Position numbers and translations under genes: made by a program. The notes beneath the pieces were generated by a model that did not search any database, was not told the origin of the DNA, and was given only the letters and a program-made list of their open reading frames with translations. A DNA stretch of 64,000 nt, from positions 1 through 64,000 of the forward strand of contig JBQCHL010000007.1 of NCBI GenBank assembly GCA_051954695.1, read 5' to 3'. Positions within the stretch are counted from its first letter, which is position 1, and every line of letters begins with the position of its first letter. This stretch comes from Terrimonas_A sp051954695 (GTDB lineage Bacteria; Bacteroidota; Bacteroidia; Chitinophagales; Chitinophagaceae). Positions 61,800 through 64,000 of this stretch are shown here, piece by piece.

Positions 61800-62441
61800 G
61801 AAAATTTTTAACCGAAGATAAACTTCTTATCAGAGCGAGAGACTGCTTAACGCGATCGGGAAAACTGTTTAATGGTGTTAAATGACACTTTTAAGTTTCA
61901 CCGCGCCCCCCGCTAAAGTTGCCTTTAGCAGGAGGATTCTGGACTTAATTCTTTTCATGGATTTGGACACGGTGACTTGAGGTCTTCAAGGATGGATTGG
62001 ACGTTTGGACGGTTTTTTCCTGGATCTTTGGTGCGTTTCAGGATGCTTGGACTTTGGTTTTTTCTAAGGATCGATTGGATATTGGTTTTTCAAAGAAGGA
62101 AGTTGACCGATATTGGATTTTTTCGTTTTGGTTTTTCCTAAAGAATTGGATTTTGTTGGGTTTCTCTTAAGTTATTGGATCGGATTATTGGTATTGGATT
62201 TGTTAGGGACTGTCTATCAATCAACTTCTGCATCAAAATTAATTATGAAAGCTTTAATAATATAGCGCAGTTTTGACCGATTTCGCAGCATCAGTATTTC
62301 CCACATTCATCGTAAACCATCTTATTTTTAATTGTAAAAACAACGTTTAACAAACTAGTATATTTACGATAAAAGGGCTCCGGTAACGTACACGGAGCCC
62401 TTTTCCTATGCTCATTTCAGCTCACATTATTATTGTGTGCA
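61800..62441. other. Long intergenic region with degenerate T/G-rich repeats
   Basis: About 640 bp without a gene. From about 61950 to 62215 the plus strand is T/G-rich with repeated TTGGA and TTGGTTTTTC words: GGTTTTTC-like blocks start at 62011, 62056, 62084 and 62130, so spacing is irregular (45, 28, 46). Near 61912 there is a short GCTAAAG/CTTTAGC hairpin. The right end holds the CBS gene terminator. The rest shows nothing recognisable. Confidence 0.6.
62371..62404 (-). terminator. Terminator of the cystathionine synthase gene
   Basis: AAAAGGGCTCCG (62371-62382) pairs with CGGAGCCCTTTT (62393-62404) around a 10-nt loop, 37 bp after the stop at 62442. Confidence 0.85.
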
Positions 62442-63800
62442 CTATTTACCCAGAGCCTCTAACATATCATATTTGGTAACGATATGATAGTTCCCTGCTT
62501 CATCTTTTGCCAGCACAGCTCCATTGCCTTTGTGGATGAGGGGACTTAATTTCTCAATCGGAGTATCAAATGCTACAACGGGCAGGGCCGGCTCCAACAC
62601 ATCTTCCACCTTCGAACTTTTGATCTCCGGGTTGTTGAAAACTTTCTGGAAAAGGCCACCTTCACTGATCGCTCCGATAGGCCCTTCACCATTCATGACC
62701 GGTATTTGCTCGATATCATATTTCTTCATCAATTCTACTGCTTCAGCCACTGTTTGCTGCGGTTCTACAGTGATCAGGCGTTTAGTGCCTCTTGAACTCA
62801 CTACATCCTTGAAGGTCTTCACATCCAGGAATCCTCTTTCGATCATCCATTGATCATTATATATCTTGGCTACATAGCGGCTGCCATGATCATGGAAAAT
62901 ACAAACCACCAGGTCATCTTTTTTCAGTTTGCTTTTTAACTGCATCAATCCCTGAAGACAGCTACCGGCACTGTATCCACAGAATATACCTTCTTCGCGG
63001 GCCAGTTTGCGAGCCATCACTGCGCCGTCCTTATCTGTTACCTGTTCAAAATGATCTATCACACTCATATCATAGTTCTGCGGCACAAAATCTTCCCCAA
63101 AACCTTCGCTGATATACGGATGCACTTCATTCATGTCAATCTCACCGGTACGGAAATATTTTGTAAGCAATGAGCCGTATACATCGATCGCCCATACCTG
63201 TATATTCGGATTCTTTTCTTTCAGGAACATGGCTGTTCCGGTGACTGTACCGCCTGTTCCGGCTGTGCATACAAGATGGGTGATCTTGCCATCGGTCTGT
63301 TCCCATATTTCAGGACCAGTGGTTTCATAATGTGCAAGCCGGTTAGCCAGGTTATCATACTGGTTCATGTGGTAGGAGTTAGGAACTTCCTTTGCCAAAC
63401 GCTTTGCCACACTGTAGTAGCTGCGGGGATCTTCAGGCAATACATTGGTAGGACAAACGATCACTTCAGCACCTACTGCTTTCAGGATATCTGCTTTTTC
63501 TTTGGACTGCTTATCGGTGGTAACGAAAATACATTTATACCCTTTTACCACTGCTGCAAGGGCCAGACCCATACCTGTATTGCCGCTGGTGCCTTCTATA
63601 ATGGTACCACCCGGTTTAAGTTTGCCTTCCTGCTCAGCCACTTCCACCATTTTGAGCGCCATCCGATCTTTAATGGAGTTACCAGGATTGAAATAATCCA
63701 CTTTCGCAAGCACTGTGCAAGGCAGGTCTTTAGTCACTTTATTAAGCCGGATCAGGGGAGTATTGCCAATGGTTTCGAGTATGTTGTTTTTAATGTTCAT
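62442..63800 (-). CDS. Cystathionine beta-synthase-type PLP enzyme with CBS domains
   Basis: A 452-residue protein. Lys44 in NSIKDR binds PLP, TSGNTGMG (71-78) binds substrate carboxylate, and CTAGTGGTVTG binds the PLP phosphate. A tandem CBS pair covers about residues 335-452. This is the cystathionine beta-synthase layout, which condenses serine or acetylserine with homocysteine or sulfide; cysteine synthase activity is also possible. The CBS pair may sense adenosyl ligands. The -7 box TACCTTTG is 32 bp before the ATG. Confidence 0.9.
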   Translation of the reverse strand: MNIKNNILETIGNTPLIRLNKVTKDLPCTVLAKVDYFNPGNSIKDRMALKMVEVAEQEGKLKPGGTIIEGTSGNTGMGLALAAVVKGYKCIFVTTDKQSKEKADILKAVGAEVIVCPTNVLPEDPRSYYSVAKRLAKEVPNSYHMNQYDNLANRLAHYETTGPEIWEQTDGKITHLVCTAGTGGTVTGTAMFLKEKNPNIQVWAIDVYGSLLTKYFRTGEIDMNEVHPYISEGFGEDFVPQNYDMSVIDHFEQVTDKDGAVMARKLAREEGIFCGYSAGSCLQGLMQLKSKLKKDDLVVCIFHDHGSRYVAKIYNDQWMIERGFLDVKTFKDVVSSRGTKRLITVEPQQTVAEAVELMKKYDIEQIPVMNGEGPIGAISEGGLFQKVFNNPEIKSSKVEDVLEPALPVVAFDTPIEKLSPLIHKGNGAVLAKDEAGNYHIVTKYDMLEALGK

Positions 63801-63831
63801 TACAAGGTTTTTGGAAGTGAATAAGGCGGGC

Positions 63832-63839
63832 CAAAGGTA
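63832..63839 (-). promoter_or_regulatory. Candidate -7 box of the cystathionine synthase gene
   Basis: Minus strand TACCTTTG matches TAnnTTTG fully, 31 bp before the ATG. Confidence 0.5.
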
Positions 63840-63903
63840 CGATTATTAAACTTTCTGTGTTTTCACCGATCTATAAGCCTGTTGTTAAATATTTATTCAC
63901 CGC

Positions 63904-63931
63904 GCCAGCCTTCGCCAAGGCTTCGGCTGGC
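63904..63931. repeat. Small inverted repeat upstream of the right-edge gene
   Basis: GCCAGCC (63904-63910) pairs with GGCTGGC (63925-63931), and AGCCTT/AAGGCT nests inside. It lies 15 bp before the ATG at 63946. G/C-rich repeats with this core occur widely in bacterial genomes; function unknown. Confidence 0.5.
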
Positions 63932-63945
63932 AAAAAACGATCAAC

Positions 63946-64000
63946 ATGAAATTTTCCAATGGTCTGAAAAGGGCAGGAGTGATGCTCGCTTTGTCTTTTG
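63946..64000 (+). CDS. Start of a putative exported protein, cut by the window edge
   Basis: The ATG at 63946 opens MKFSNGLKRAGVMLALSF, a charged N-terminus followed by a hydrophobic stretch that looks like a signal peptide. The frame is still open at the last base. Nothing more can be said about the family. Confidence 0.5.
   Translation, partial: MKFSNGLKRAGVMLALSF

Noticed and set aside
63276..63824. 182-codon frame opposite the cystathionine synthase gene
   Set aside because: Shadow of the conserved PLP enzyme; no independent motif.
1..64000. tRNA, rRNA, tmRNA, riboswitch or phage/transposase genes
   Set aside because: I looked for cloverleaf-like stems, conserved rRNA words and integrase or transposase proteins and saw none. 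smpB is present but ssrA is not visible.

Overview
The window looks like a chromosomal segment of a Bacteroidota bacterium, most likely Chitinophagaceae. The signs are a FecI/FecR-type ECF sigma/anti-sigma pair next to a SusC/SusD pair, an STN domain on SusC, many secreted and lipoprotein signal peptides, promoter boxes of the TAnnTTTG type instead of E. coli-like ones, little use of Shine-Dalgarno sites, and genes for sphingolipid and inositol-lipid synthesis. I found no rRNA, tRNA, CRISPR array, prophage or transposase. Coding density is high and gene content is mostly chromosomal.

Layout. 1-14.5 kb is an amino-sugar locus: a Bax-inhibitor-like membrane protein, a NagB/PIG-L fusion, an ECF sigma factor divergent from FecR, then SusC and SusD, and convergent to them a GH20 hexosaminidase and a CocE-type hydrolase. 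14.6-30.5 kb holds mixed housekeeping and envelope genes: an NTF2-like protein, pirin, a flavin reductase, a Tat-exported glycosylasparaginase, CutC, a peroxiredoxin, a rhodanese-thioredoxin fusion, a FUSC transporter, an RRM protein, an M28 peptidase and a MarR-GNAT fusion. 31.5-42.5 kb is one minus-strand run of eleven genes, several overlapping by 4 nt, that together encode ceramide synthesis and inositol-lipid synthesis. 42.7-50.7 kb has an AraC regulator and then the parE and parC topoisomerase IV genes with three unrelated genes between them. 50.7-64 kb is a minus-strand series: smpB, accD, a TlpA-type thioredoxin, a DPP IV-like peptidase, a bestrophin-like channel, class II aldolase, a kinase-like protein of unknown role, a metal-receptor protein and cystathionine beta-synthase.

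The main system is the 31.5-42.5 kb operon. Serine palmitoyltransferase, a GNAT-type ceramide synthase candidate and a CerR-type reductase would make dihydroceramide. Myo-inositol-phosphate synthase, a CDP-alcohol phosphotransferase and a PgpA-type phosphatase would make phosphatidylinositol. A fatty-acid hydroxylase would modify the ceramide, and an Aur1-like PAP2 enzyme would join both branches as inositol phosphoceramide. GtrA, DUF5686 and DUF4833 proteins are embedded and have no assigned step. Upstream lies a clear 18-bp direct repeat with a 21-bp period, suited to an AraC-family activator, whose gene is adjacent.

Beyond genes, three intergenic regions hold inverted pairs of one diverged ~28-bp unit (REPIN-like). 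A second ~35-bp unit occurs twice. There is also a long nested-palindrome hairpin at the left edge. Coordinates of repeats were counted by hand; identities quoted are hand counts.
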